A stretch of 64,000 nucleotides of DNA from Bog-756 sp963845485. Its GTDB lineage: Bacteria; Actinomycetota; Acidimicrobiia; Acidimicrobiales; RAAP-2. The position numbers were made by a program, and so were the translations under genes. How positions within the stretch are numbered: position 1 is the stretch's first letter; each line of letters starts with the position of its first letter. Shown one piece after another: positions 54,312 to 62,553 of the stretch. The stretch is taken from the NCBI GenBank assembly GCA_963845485.1, contig CAWJSI010000001.1, positions 186,001 to 250,000 on the forward strand, in the 5' to 3' direction. A model generated the notes under the pieces. The model was given only the letters and a program-made list of their open reading frames with translations. It did not search any database and had not been told where the DNA came from.

Positions 54312-57167
54312 TCAGTGGCTCGGGCTGACGTCCGCCACCCCACGGCCGGCCTCGCTGACCCGCCCTAGTACGAACTCCTGGACGGCATCGGCGTCGAGGG
54401 GTCGGGCGTAGAGAAAGCCCTGACCGCTGTCGCAGTGCTCCCGTTCGAGTTGGGAGTACTGGGCGACATCCTCGATCCCCTCGGCCAGGGTCTCGAGGCC
54501 GAGGGACTTGCCCAGCTGCACGAGGGTGCGGATGAGGGCTGTCGTCTCCGACGAGTCGGACATCGTCGAGATGAACGAGCGGTCGATCTTGAGGGTGTCG
54601 ACCGGTAGCTGCTGGAGATAGGCCAGCGAGGAGTAGCCGGTACCGAAGTCGTCGACGGCGATGCGGATACCGGTCGCCTTGAGGGCGGTCAGTTGGGACA
54701 CCACGGCGGCCACGTTCTTCATGATCGCTGTCTCGGTGATCTCCAGGGTCAGCGACGTGGGAGGGAACCCCGATGCAGCGAGTGCCTTGCGGACGTCCTC
54801 GACCAGCTCGTCGGTCTCCAGTTGTCGGGCCGAGACGTTCACCGACACACCGAGGTCCAAGCCGAGTGCGTTCCAGCGGGCGCCCTGTCGACAGGCCTCG
54901 TTCAGTACCCAACGCCCCACGTCGTTGATCATCCCGGACTCTTCGAGAATGGGAATGAACGTATCGGGCTGGACCAGACCCCGACCCGGGTGATCCCAGC
55001 GCAACAGGGCCTCGACGCCCGTGGTCTGTCCCCCCGCCAAGTTGAAGATGGGCTGGTAGACGAGGCGGTACTGGTGGCGGGCCAACGCCTCTCTGAGCTC
55101 CATCTCCAAAACATGGCGATCCTGAATGACGGTGTGCATCTCCGGCTCGAAAGCCACGAAGCAGTTCTTCCCGGCCGCCTTGGCCTCATAGAGGGCGATG
55201 TCGGCATCCCGGAGCAGCTCGACGGCCGTCGACCTGGCTCCAGTGGCGATCCCGATGCTGGCCGTGAGCGTCAGCGGGGCCGTGGTGGAGCCGGCCAGAT
55301 CGAAGGGGGCCCGCAGCACGGCCAGCAGGCGCTCGGCCACCAGCTCGGGACCGGCGTCCATGGTGCTGCCGTCGACGAGTACGACGAACTCGTCCCCGCC
55401 CAATCGTCCCACACTGTCGCTCTGGCGCATGGTGGCCGTCAGGCGTTCCGACACCGCCTGGAGCAGCTGGTCGCCTACTCCGTGACCCAGGTCGTCGTTG
55501 ACGTCTTTGAATCCGTCGAGATCGATGAAAAGGGCGGCCACCTGAATGTCACCCCGTCGCGCTCGAGCCAGCATCTGCTCAGCCCGATCGAGGATCAGAG
55601 CCCGATTGGGCAGTCCGGTCAGCGTGTCATGCACGGCCAGGAAGCGGATCTCGTCCACCAGTCGGGCATTGGCGATGGCCGTGGACGCCTGGGCGGCCAG
55701 ACCTTTGAGCCGGTCGGCCAGCCTCGGCGTGATGGCCAGGCGCCCGGCGCCTTCGGTGACGCTGACCACGATGAAGCCGATCTGCTCATTGGCCAGGAAC
55801 ATGGGGGCGGACAGGGAGGCGACGTTGCCGAATTGGGAGACCGTCGTCCGGGTGACCCCCAGCTCGGTGACCAGGTCGCTGGGCGGGTGTCCGGGCGGCG
55901 GGGCATCGAAGGACTGGCCGGCCACCCTGACCTCCACGTCACCGGTCAGTCCGGTGGACCCGGCCAGACGGAACTCGGTGGCCCCAATCCCCTGTCCGCT
56001 GGAGCTCAAGAAGATGGCCGCCCGATCGCAATCGATGATGTTCGGCACGGCCTGGACCACCTTGGTCGCCGTCTCTTCGGTGCTCACGAGCTCGGTCAGC
56101 GAGGTGGCGAGATGCAGGAAGGCACGGGCGGTGTTGGCCTGGTGGCGGGCCTCCTCGAGCGCGTCAGCCGTATCCAGTGCGGCCGCCGCCAGTCGGGCGT
56201 AGGTCTCGAGCGACGACTGCGAGAGCTTGGAGAACACACCGCCGCCCTCGTCGATGGCCAGGTAGCCGTAGTTGCGCCGGGCCGAGGCCACCTCCACCGT
56301 CATCAGGTTGTCCGGTCCTGGTCCTCCGGTCAGGAGGTCGTTGGCAATGTGGTCCACCTTCGAGGCGGGAAGTCCCTCGGAGTAGATCTCTCGGTCCCGT
56401 CCGTCCCGCGGTAGGAGAGCCAGCAGCGCACCTCCTGCCCCCACGGCCGTGCGTAGCGTTGACCCGACGAAGCCCTGCAGCACCTCCTCGTACCGTTCAT
56501 TGGAGGCGAGGTCGGAGATCATTCCTTGAATCTGCTCGAGGCGAGCCTCGGCCACTTCGGCCCGCACGCGGTACTTCTCCGCCTTCTGTTCGTCCGTCTC
56601 CTCTTCCCGCCAGCGGATCCGGAACAGACAGCCAGCGTCTCCTCGGCACTGGCACTCCTCTTCGGTGACCTCGCCGGACGGCAGATTGAACATGGCCAGG
56701 ATCAGTGCGTATTGGACGGCGGCGAAATCGCAGAACTCGGGGTAGGGCTCGAAGCCTTCCTCGAACCACTCCCGGATCGTCCATTCGTTCGGTGCCACTT
56801 CGGTCTTCTCGTACCGTCGGATCGGGACCAGGGGGTTGAGCTCGGATCCTCCCGAGATCAGCTCGCCCGGCGAGCCGAGCGTCTGGGCGGCCTGGGAGAG
56901 CTCCTGTGAGCGGAGCCAGTCGGAGAGCAGCTCGGACTGCTCATGCAGACCCGACGCATCGAGCCTCGACCGGGCCTCGAGGAGTCGCCGGAACTGCGCG
57001 TACGAGTTCCACCCGCCGATATCGGCGAGCTCATCGGTGCTCCGACTCTCGCCGGCGCCGGCCAACAGCTCGTCGATGGCGTCGACCGACATGGTCTCGA
57101 CGAGGAATTCGATCAGTATCTTCGTGTAGACACCCGAAATATGGTGCTCCGCCGAGCTTGGCTCCAT
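54312..57167 (-). CDS. Dual GGDEF-EAL c-di-GMP enzyme with V4R-like and GAF sensors
   Basis: About 951 aa from the ATG at 57167. Earlier starts up to 57281 are possible. An N-terminal 4-vinyl-reductase-like (V4R) part ends with the cysteine motif EECQCRGDAGCLFRIRW. Two GAF-like domains follow. The GGDEF domain keeps RLGGDEFVVLVDG and an I-site RQSD five residues before it. The EAL domain keeps GVEALLRW, LEITETAIM, DDFGTGYSSL, KIDRSFI and AEGIED. Both activities look intact, so the protein could make or break c-di-GMP according to its signal. It is soluble. Confidence 0.9.
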   Translation of the reverse strand: MEPSSAEHHISGVYTKILIEFLVETMSVDAIDELLAGAGESRSTDELADIGGWNSYAQFRRLLEARSRLDASGLHEQSELLSDWLRSQELSQAAQTLGSPGELISGGSELNPLVPIRRYEKTEVAPNEWTIREWFEEGFEPYPEFCDFAAVQYALILAMFNLPSGEVTEEECQCRGDAGCLFRIRWREEETDEQKAEKYRVRAEVAEARLEQIQGMISDLASNERYEEVLQGFVGSTLRTAVGAGGALLALLPRDGRDREIYSEGLPASKVDHIANDLLTGGPGPDNLMTVEVASARRNYGYLAIDEGGGVFSKLSQSSLETYARLAAAALDTADALEEARHQANTARAFLHLATSLTELVSTEETATKVVQAVPNIIDCDRAAIFLSSSGQGIGATEFRLAGSTGLTGDVEVRVAGQSFDAPPPGHPPSDLVTELGVTRTTVSQFGNVASLSAPMFLANEQIGFIVVSVTEGAGRLAITPRLADRLKGLAAQASTAIANARLVDEIRFLAVHDTLTGLPNRALILDRAEQMLARARRGDIQVAALFIDLDGFKDVNDDLGHGVGDQLLQAVSERLTATMRQSDSVGRLGGDEFVVLVDGSTMDAGPELVAERLLAVLRAPFDLAGSTTAPLTLTASIGIATGARSTAVELLRDADIALYEAKAAGKNCFVAFEPEMHTVIQDRHVLEMELREALARHQYRLVYQPIFNLAGGQTTGVEALLRWDHPGRGLVQPDTFIPILEESGMINDVGRWVLNEACRQGARWNALGLDLGVSVNVSARQLETDELVEDVRKALAASGFPPTSLTLEITETAIMKNVAAVVSQLTALKATGIRIAVDDFGTGYSSLAYLQQLPVDTLKIDRSFISTMSDSSETTALIRTLVQLGKSLGLETLAEGIEDVAQYSQLEREHCDSGQGFLYARPLDADAVQEFVLGRVSEAGRGVADVSPSH

Positions 57168-57419
57168 GTCCAGTAGATCGGCATCTCCGTGGCTGGCCTT
57201 GACCTGTCGGGTTCGGACGGGAGATCCAGCCCCATCGCCGTACCGGCAGGGTCCGACGGTGACGGGGCGCCAACCGGGCATCCCTTCTTGAGCGTCGGTG
57301 GGATCCGGCGGTGCGTCGAGCGTGTAGTTGCCGGGCAGGAGCTCGGTGTCCGTAGCGGACGGCAGGGGCTCATCGGTAGGCCAGGTCAGGCGCGCCGCGA
57401 TCTTCAGCCGGGGATGGGT

Positions 57420-58142
57420 CTAACTGGCCCGCTCCAATCTGCCTTCGTACTCATCGGCCAGGGCCAGGAGGGCGGCGGAGGCATCGCCGTCGTACGACGA
57501 GCCGTGCATGACGGCGAGAACCGTCGGATCGAGTTCGGCCAGGCGACGGATGGTGGGTGCGGTCTGCGGGGTCAGGCACGACGATCCGAACATGTCCTCG
57601 GCCTCGATGGCGGCTCCGATAAGGTCGTTTCCCGTGAGGGCGGGACCGTTCCCGACCTGGGTGAGGAGATCGCCACAGAACAGGGTGCCGGTGGTCTCCT
57701 CATAGACCACGTGGGCATCCCACCCGTGCGGAACATGGGGCGTGTCGATGCTCCGGATGCTTCGCCCGCCCAGGTCGATGCTCCCGTTCGGATCCATGGG
57801 GACCGGAGACCGGTCGGCCAGGTCCTCGATCGACACCAGGCAACCGATAGCGGTGTGGGCCACCTGGGCGTTGGGCGCCGCCTCGAGGAAGAGGTTCATC
57901 GCACCGCATTCGTCCGATTCGAGATGGCCGAACATGATCCATCGGAGGTTCTCCAACGGCGTCACCGAGCCGATGGCTGAAGACACCGAGGGAAACATCC
58001 CCCGGGGACCGGTGTGGAAGATGGCCGGTTCCTCGGCATCGATCAGGAACTGGTTGAAGGTGAATCCGGTCGGCCCGATGTCGGGCACGTGCGTGGACAG
58101 CCGGTAGATGCGGTCGGCAATTTCATCGACGGTGGTTTCCAT
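57420..58142 (-). CDS. Metallo-beta-lactamase fold protein of the flavodiiron (ODP) type
   Basis: 240 aa. The metal motif is MFGHLESDECGAMNLF, the H-x-E-x-D form of oxygen-binding di-iron proteins rather than H-x-H-x-D-H hydrolases. Other ligands are in DTPHVPHGWDAHVV, FCGDLL and VMHGSSYDG. No flavodoxin domain is attached. The protein may reduce oxygen or nitric oxide or act on another small molecule. It is the last gene of the TetR-MDMPI-MBL operon, 13 bp after the MDMPI gene. Confidence 0.87.
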   Translation of the reverse strand: METTVDEIADRIYRLSTHVPDIGPTGFTFNQFLIDAEEPAIFHTGPRGMFPSVSSAIGSVTPLENLRWIMFGHLESDECGAMNLFLEAAPNAQVAHTAIGCLVSIEDLADRSPVPMDPNGSIDLGGRSIRSIDTPHVPHGWDAHVVYEETTGTLFCGDLLTQVGNGPALTGNDLIGAAIEAEDMFGSSCLTPQTAPTIRRLAELDPTVLAVMHGSSYDGDASAALLALADEYEGRLERAS

Positions 58143-58155
58143 GGGGTTCTCTCCT

Positions 58156-58887
58156 TTAGAGGGGAAGCGGGTTGGTCAAGACTCCGGAGCCGGTCAGACG
58201 GCCCGAGAGGGTACGGATGAAGTCCAGGGCGTCCATCTCGACGCGCTCGCCCGCCACGCCCTGGGTGAACTTCCCGCCGGCGGGGCCGTCGAGCACGAGC
58301 TCGAAGGGCTGGCCGTGGATGGCCGCCCACTCGGCGACGATGTCGGCGACGAGTCGGCCGTCATGGTCGGCCGACGCCACCATCGGGCGTCCGATGGCCG
58401 CGTGGATGTCGATCCGATGGGCCCAGACGTCCCGGGTGAAGCCGACATCCAGTAGGTACTTGAGGGGTGCCCACCCGATGGGTGGCCCGAACGGCACCGG
58501 GATATATCGCGCCGGCGGCGGCGTGTGCCAGCGTCCGCGGACCGCCTTCGGACCGACCGCACCGATCTGGGCGACGATCTCGTCGGTGGTGAGGTGGGTC
58601 CGCTCCCGGATCTCCAACTCGTTCAGGCCGTCGACCCAGTGGTGGGAGTCGATCTCCTTGTTGAGCGGGATGCCGCGGCGGAACTGGTGGGCGAACTCCC
58701 GAACCGAGGCCTGGGCGTCCCCCGATCCGAGTACATGGAGGACCATCGTCCGAACGTCCCATCCCGTGCAGTCGGTGGGTGCCAGCCACTCCTGGGTGGT
58801 GAGTGACTTCACCAGGACGGCGGTGCGTCTGAACTCCTCCTCGGCCAGTGTCCGGGCCTCGGGACGAGTGATTCGGTTAGGCATCAT
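58156..58887 (-). CDS. Mycothiol-type MDMPI domain protein
   Basis: 243 aa. The N-terminal domain has ARTLAEEEFRRTAVLVKSLTTQEW, DCTGWDVRTMVLHVLGS, and FTRDVWAHRIDIHAAIG, the maleylpyruvate isomerase N-domain with the metal histidines (LHVLG and AHRIDIH). A shorter C-terminal domain follows. The protein starts four bases inside the TetR gene. By family it works on mycothiol adducts or is a DinB-type thiol transferase. It is larger than its relative at 38008-38562. Confidence 0.87.
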   Translation of the reverse strand: MMPNRITRPEARTLAEEEFRRTAVLVKSLTTQEWLAPTDCTGWDVRTMVLHVLGSGDAQASVREFAHQFRRGIPLNKEIDSHHWVDGLNELEIRERTHLTTDEIVAQIGAVGPKAVRGRWHTPPPARYIPVPFGPPIGWAPLKYLLDVGFTRDVWAHRIDIHAAIGRPMVASADHDGRLVADIVAEWAAIHGQPFELVLDGPAGGKFTQGVAGERVEMDALDFIRTLSGRLTGSGVLTNPLPL

Positions 58888-59471
58888 CGTGTCCTGCTCC
58901 TTTTCGCCGCATCGTCAACGTAGAGATCGACCAGTCGGTTGAGGTGCCGGGTCCAGCGGTTGCCGCCGGGATCGTTGCTCGTCTGGGCCTGCATGAGGCC
59001 GGCCACCATGGCGATGATGCAGTCCACGTCCCCCTGCTCGACTACGCCGGCCGCACGGACCAGTGTGTACAAGCGGCCCAACACCTCCTCGGCCAGCCCG
59101 TAGGACTCAGGCGAGGGCTCGAACCCGGGCAGGTGCCGCTCGAAGAGGAGCTCGTAGCGGGCCGGATCCGAGAGGGCGAAGGCCACGAATTCGGCGATGA
59201 ACTTCTTCAGGGCCGATCGTGGGTCACTGGGGAGCCGGAGATCGTCGAGCCGCTCGAGAAGTTGGCGGTTGCCGTCTGCGAACATGGCGTCGTAGAGCGC
59301 CGCCTTGGAGTCGAAGTACCCGTAGAGCGACGGCTGACGCATCCCGACATCGCGCGCCAGTGCGTGCAGAGAGACGCCGGCCACTCCGTGTTGCCGGGCG
59401 AGCGACCAGGCCGACTCGACGATGCCGGCGACCTTGGCCTCCCGTCGCTCGGCCACCCGGTTGGGGGCCAT
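58884..59471 (-). CDS. TetR-family transcriptional regulator
   Basis: 195 aa. The HTH is VAGIVESAWSLARQHGVAGVSLHALARDVGMRQPSLYGYFDSKAALYDAMF. The C-terminal domain (LKKFIAEFVAFALSDPARYELLFERHLPGFEPSPESY) belongs to the WHG-type group. It heads the TetR-MDMPI-MBL operon and is divergent from a PPOX gene across three overlapping palindromes, the likely operator for both directions. Translation is coupled to the MDMPI gene. Confidence 0.88.
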   Translation of the reverse strand: MAPNRVAERREAKVAGIVESAWSLARQHGVAGVSLHALARDVGMRQPSLYGYFDSKAALYDAMFADGNRQLLERLDDLRLPSDPRSALKKFIAEFVAFALSDPARYELLFERHLPGFEPSPESYGLAEEVLGRLYTLVRAAGVVEQGDVDCIIAMVAGLMQAQTSNDPGGNRWTRHLNRLVDLYVDDAAKRSRTR

Positions 59472-59532
59472 CAGACGACCACGAGCCGACGGCTGCGCTC
59501 GGCCCCTCCCGTCTCACCGTCGAGCCTATCTC

Positions 59533-59567
59533 CTATCATTAATAGGTAATATACCTATCACTGATAG
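59533..59567. promoter_or_regulatory. Three overlapping palindromes (TetR operator cluster)
   Basis: CTATCATTAATAG at 59533-59545, ATAGGTA-ATA-TACCTAT at 59542-59558 and CTATCACTGATAG at 59555-59567 overlap end to end in the AT-rich space between the divergent TetR and PPOX genes. The periodicity suits side-by-side TetR dimers. Confidence 0.75.
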
Positions 59568-59635
59568 TTATTTCAAGGGGGTTGCCGGCAGAGTCCTCCC
59601 GGTAGATTTCGGTGAGGACGACCCGAGGAGGCGGC

Positions 59636-60055
59636 ATGACCGAAGGACCCATTCGACTCGACGACCTGACCCGGTCGGCGGTGACCTCAGGTCGGCTCGT
59701 CCATCTGGTCACCCTCAATCCGGACGGCAGCCCGCAGGTGACCTGCGTCTACGCCGGTTGGGACGGCGACGAGATCGTTACCGGCCATCTGGCCGACCAC
59801 GTGAAGCTGCAGAACATCCGGCGTGATCCACGGGTCACGCTGTCAGTGGAGGCCGATGTCGAGTTCGAAGGGTTCAGCCCCTACGTCGTGATCCAGGGGA
59901 CCGCCCGGGTCGAGGAAGGTGGGGCCGTACCCCTGCTTCGCCGGATCACCAACGGTCGGTTCCCGCCCCCCGGTGACGACTGGCCCCCGGGTTTCATCAC
60001 CCGAATCTCGCCCGAGAAGCTGTCCGGGACGGGCCCGTGGGGTGTTGTCGACTGA
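59636..60055 (+). CDS. PPOX-class F420-dependent/flavin split-barrel protein
   Basis: 139 aa from the ATG at 59636 with GAGGAG six bases before. The segments GRLVHLVTLNPDGSPQVTCVYAGWDGDEIVTGHLADHVKLQNIRRDPRVTLSVE are the typical pyridoxamine-oxidase-like split barrel (given here only as landmarks HLVTLNPDGSPQ, KLQNIRRDP, VTLSVE). The actinobacterial members usually bind F420. It lies under the same palindromes as the TetR operon, hinting at one regulon with mycothiol and metal enzymes. Substrate unknown. Confidence 0.86.
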   Translation: MTEGPIRLDDLTRSAVTSGRLVHLVTLNPDGSPQVTCVYAGWDGDEIVTGHLADHVKLQNIRRDPRVTLSVEADVEFEGFSPYVVIQGTARVEEGGAVPLLRRITNGRFPPPGDDWPPGFITRISPEKLSGTGPWGVVD

Positions 60056-60094
60056 GGCGATGACCCAGTGCAACTCTGGCCGAACCCTCGTCGG

Positions 60095-60445
60095 TCAGAC
60101 GGCCGACCTCGCCTCTTTGGCGATCCGTGACGCCAGCTGTCGGGAGAACCCGAACGCCCGACCCAGTTCACCGATCGTGATGCCCTCCTCGAGGCCGACC
60201 CGGAAGATCCTGAGCCGCATGTCGTGGCGGGCCGCTTCGACCGCATTGAGGGCGTCGTTCATGGCCTGACGGGTCCCGGCCGGATTGCAGGCCAGCACCG
60301 CGGTGGCGATGTCCGATCCTTTGAGAGCCAGCTTCAGCGCCCGCCGAACGTCGGCCTCCGCTGTCCGTGTGGTAGTTCGAAGTTCCACCAACGCATCGAG
60401 GAGCTGCTCGACCAACCTGACGGTCTCCGCTCGCGATTCGGTCAT
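60095..60445 (-). CDS. Small helix-turn-helix protein
   Basis: 116 aa from the ATG at 60445. The frame runs on upstream to 60604 through the large palindrome. Residues 1-80 are helical (ETVRLVEQLLDALVELRTTTRTAEADVRRAL). The last 35 residues form a helix-turn-helix: LEEGITIGELGRAFGFSRQLASRIAKEARS. The family is not certain. It is divergent from the SipW-TasA-like operon, and the 36-bp palindrome lies between, making it the likely local regulator of the matrix operon. Confidence 0.7.
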   Translation of the reverse strand: MTESRAETVRLVEQLLDALVELRTTTRTAEADVRRALKLALKGSDIATAVLACNPAGTRQAMNDALNAVEAARHDMRLRIFRVGLEEGITIGELGRAFGFSRQLASRIAKEARSAV

Positions 60446-60570
60446 GGTGCCGATTATTAGCAGGCCCGGGTGCCGTCGGGTGGTATCCATCCCTTCGACC
60501 ACCCGGTGCTCGGTCACTCGGAAATACCGAGGTGGTACGGGGAGCAACGGATGCCCAGTGGTGGGCGTCG

Positions 60571-60606
60571 CCATGTGTTGCGCAAGAGGCCTTGCGCAAC
60601 ACATGG
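60571..60606. promoter_or_regulatory. 36-bp perfect inverted repeat between HTH gene and SipW operon
   Basis: Arms CCATGTGTTGCGCAAG (60571-60586) and CTTGCGCAACACATGG (60591-60606) pair perfectly over 16 bp around AGGC. Each arm contains the small palindrome TTGCGCAA. The location between divergent genes favours a double operator, though a cruciform or transcript hairpin is possible. Confidence 0.75.
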
Positions 60607-60644
60607 TGACAAATAGCTAAAGACGGTCACGCCTCCAGACGAAA

Positions 60645-61196
60645 GTGACAGGCGTGGCCGTAATAACGAAGGGTGCCCGAGCACCTCAACGCCGACGCGG
60701 AGTCGGACTCCTGTCGGCCCTTGCCGTGGTGTCGGCACTTCTGTGCACCCTGTTGGCCCTTGCCGTGGTCGTGCTGCATCTCGAGATCCGGCCCGTCCTG
60801 ACCGGGAGCATGGTCCCGACCTACGGGCCCGGTGCACTCCTTGTCACCCGTGCCGTTCCGACGGCCGACCTCCACAAGGGCATGATCGTCCTGTTCGTCC
60901 CACCCGGCGAGCACGCCGAGTTCGCCCACCGGATCACCTCGGTGACCGGTAGCCCGACCCACCCGATCATCACCACCAAGGGAGACGCCAACAAGGCCGC
61001 TGACCCGTGGCACGCCCAGCTCACCTCGCCGACCATCCCCGAAGTGGTGGCCTCGGTCCCCTGGGCGGGGCGCCTCATGGTCGGTCTCCGGGGCCCCGTC
61101 CAACTCCTCCTCGTCGTCGGCGGGGGAGCCGTCGTGGCCGTGGCCGGCACCCGCCGGATCCTGTACTCGCGTCCACCGCAGAAGGTCGCCGCCTGA
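60645..61196 (+). CDS. sipW: SipW-type signal peptidase I
   Basis: 183 aa from a GTG. Two membrane helices lie at residues 21-46 (GLLSALAVVSALLCTLLALAVV) and near the C-terminus (LLLVVGGGAVVAVAG). The catalytic serine is in VLTGSMVPTYGPG, and the second catalytic site uses histidine (AEFAHRITSVTG) in place of lysine, the mark of the SipW/ER type. These peptidases cut special signal peptides of matrix fibre proteins. The two secreted proteins that follow within 40 bp are its likely substrates. Confidence 0.88.
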   Translation: MTGVAVITKGARAPQRRRGVGLLSALAVVSALLCTLLALAVVVLHLEIRPVLTGSMVPTYGPGALLVTRAVPTADLHKGMIVLFVPPGEHAEFAHRITSVTGSPTHPIITTKGDANKAADPWHAQLTSPTIPEVVASVPWAGRLMVGLRGPVQLLLVVGGGAVVAVAGTRRILYSRPPQKVAA

Positions 61197-61233
61197 CCCT
61201 CCAGTCCTGCCCATCCCGTACCTATCCATAGAA

Positions 61234-61917
61234 ATGAGTCATGTAGTGAGTGAGTACCGCCATGCCAAAAACAAGCCGAGAGGCCGTCGCCGAACGATCG
61301 TGGCCGGTCTGTTCGCTGTGTCCGTGGGGTTGATGACCACTGCGGGCGTCTTTGCCGCACTGACCGGGGTGGCCACCGGCTCGGAAGCCGTCTCGACGGG
61401 AACACAGAATCTGACGCTGAGCTCCGACGTGGGTGTCGGGTTCTCCAACTTCGCCGGCAAGATGGCACCAGGCGATACCAACAACGTCTACGTGAATCTG
61501 AACAACACCGGAACATTGGCCTCGGCAGCAGGGATGACCCTGTGGGTGGCGGGGTCGCCGGTCAATGCCCTCACCAACGGAACCGCCACCGGCGAAGGCC
61601 TCACCGTGACGGCCACCAAGTGTTCGGTGGCATGGACTCTCGCCACCGGTGTCTGCTCGGGGACAACCACGCCGATCCTGCCCACGACGCAGATCAGCGC
61701 CTTCAACACCTCTGCTACGGCCGTCAACCTGTCCAATATCCCTGCGCTGGCCGCCTCCACCGGCCAGGTGGCCCACGTGCAGGTGAGCCTCGGTCTGGTC
61801 GGCGCCGAGACGTCGACCAACGGGGTGACTCCTACGCCGACGGTCCAAGGCCTGTCCACCACGCTCACCTACACCTTCACCGAGCAGCAGCGGACCGGCG
61901 TGGTCACCAACCAGTAG
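61234..61917 (+). CDS. TasA/CalY-like (SipW-dependent) secreted protein
   Basis: 227 aa. The N-terminus has a basic part (RGRRRTIVAGL) and a hydrophobic region ending VFAALTG, typical of SipW-dependent signals (TIGR04088-like). The mature part is beta-rich with alternating small residues (LTLSSDVGVGFSNFAG, NVYVNLNNTGTLASAAGMTLWVAG, AHVQVSLGLVG) and two cysteines, resembling the TasA/camelysin jelly roll without a protease site. TasA makes the protein fibres of Bacillus biofilms. It is 38 bp after the SipW gene. Confidence 0.8.
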   Translation: MSHVVSEYRHAKNKPRGRRRTIVAGLFAVSVGLMTTAGVFAALTGVATGSEAVSTGTQNLTLSSDVGVGFSNFAGKMAPGDTNNVYVNLNNTGTLASAAGMTLWVAGSPVNALTNGTATGEGLTVTATKCSVAWTLATGVCSGTTTPILPTTQISAFNTSATAVNLSNIPALAASTGQVAHVQVSLGLVGAETSTNGVTPTPTVQGLSTTLTYTFTEQQRTGVVTNQ

Positions 61918-61931
61918 TCACCGGACGCTCC

Positions 61932-62468
61932 GTGAGAAGTTCCCTGAACCGAGTGGGCAGGACGGTCGCCATGGCAACCGTCCTGCTCTGCTTGGTGGGC
62001 GCCACACCCTCTGTCGCCGGTGCCTCGAGCAATCGGGGTTGGGCGGTGAAGTCCGAGTCCGTTTCCAGCGGGACCTGGGCCGCCACTGCCACCACCACGT
62101 CGATGACCTTCACGACGAACACGTACCAGACGTCGACCATCACCAATACGGGAACGGTGGCCCTGAGCGCCATCAGCTACAAGGTGACCATCTCCAATCC
62201 CACTTCGGGGTCACCCACCTTCAAGGTGTTCGCCTGTTCGGTCGCCTGGGCCTCCAACCTGTGCAGCGGTGGAGCCGGGACCCAAGCGGGATCGACCGTG
62301 GCCAAGAACTCGACGACGACCGTGTCCTCGACCGTGGTGCCGGCCATCGGAGGGAAGGTCTACCTGCAGGTCGAGGCCACCGGCGTCACCTCATCGACGA
62401 CCGTGGGCCTGGCCACGTCGATCACGTCGCCCACCCAGCTCCGGGCCGCGGTCAAGACCAACCAGTAG
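61932..62468 (+). CDS. Second secreted SipW-operon protein
   Basis: 178 aa from a GTG 14 bases after the TasA-like stop. The signal region is RVGRTVAMATVLLCLVGATPSVAGASS. The mature domain is beta-rich and rich in serine and threonine (MTFTTNTYQTSTITNTGTVALSAISYKVTISNPTSG), with two cysteines around ACSVAWASNLCSGG. The fold looks like a TasA-type or CARDB-like sandwich. The same CSVAW motif (with flanking cysteines) occurs in the TasA-like protein at KCSVAWTLATGVC, so the two are probably paralogues or partner subunits. Confidence 0.75.
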   Translation: MRSSLNRVGRTVAMATVLLCLVGATPSVAGASSNRGWAVKSESVSSGTWAATATTTSMTFTTNTYQTSTITNTGTVALSAISYKVTISNPTSGSPTFKVFACSVAWASNLCSGGAGTQAGSTVAKNSTTTVSSTVVPAIGGKVYLQVEATGVTSSTTVGLATSITSPTQLRAAVKTNQ

Positions 62469-62521
62469 GAAAGGAATCCTGCGGCAAGCACTGCCATCGG
62501 GCCAGTCCTCGTGCCGCTCCG

Positions 62522-62546
62522 CCCGGTCCTGTGCTCGGGGACCGGG
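62522..62546. terminator. Bidirectional hairpin between SipW operon and alpha/beta hydrolase gene
   Basis: Arms CCCGGTCC and GGACCGGG enclose nine bases between the two converging transcripts. A weak T-run is absent. Confidence 0.45.
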
Positions 62547-62553
62547 TGAACGG

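Noticed and set aside
54693..56414. 573-codon forward frame opposite the GGDEF-EAL gene
   Set aside because: It lies fully within a strongly supported gene on the other strand and shows no recognisable domain.
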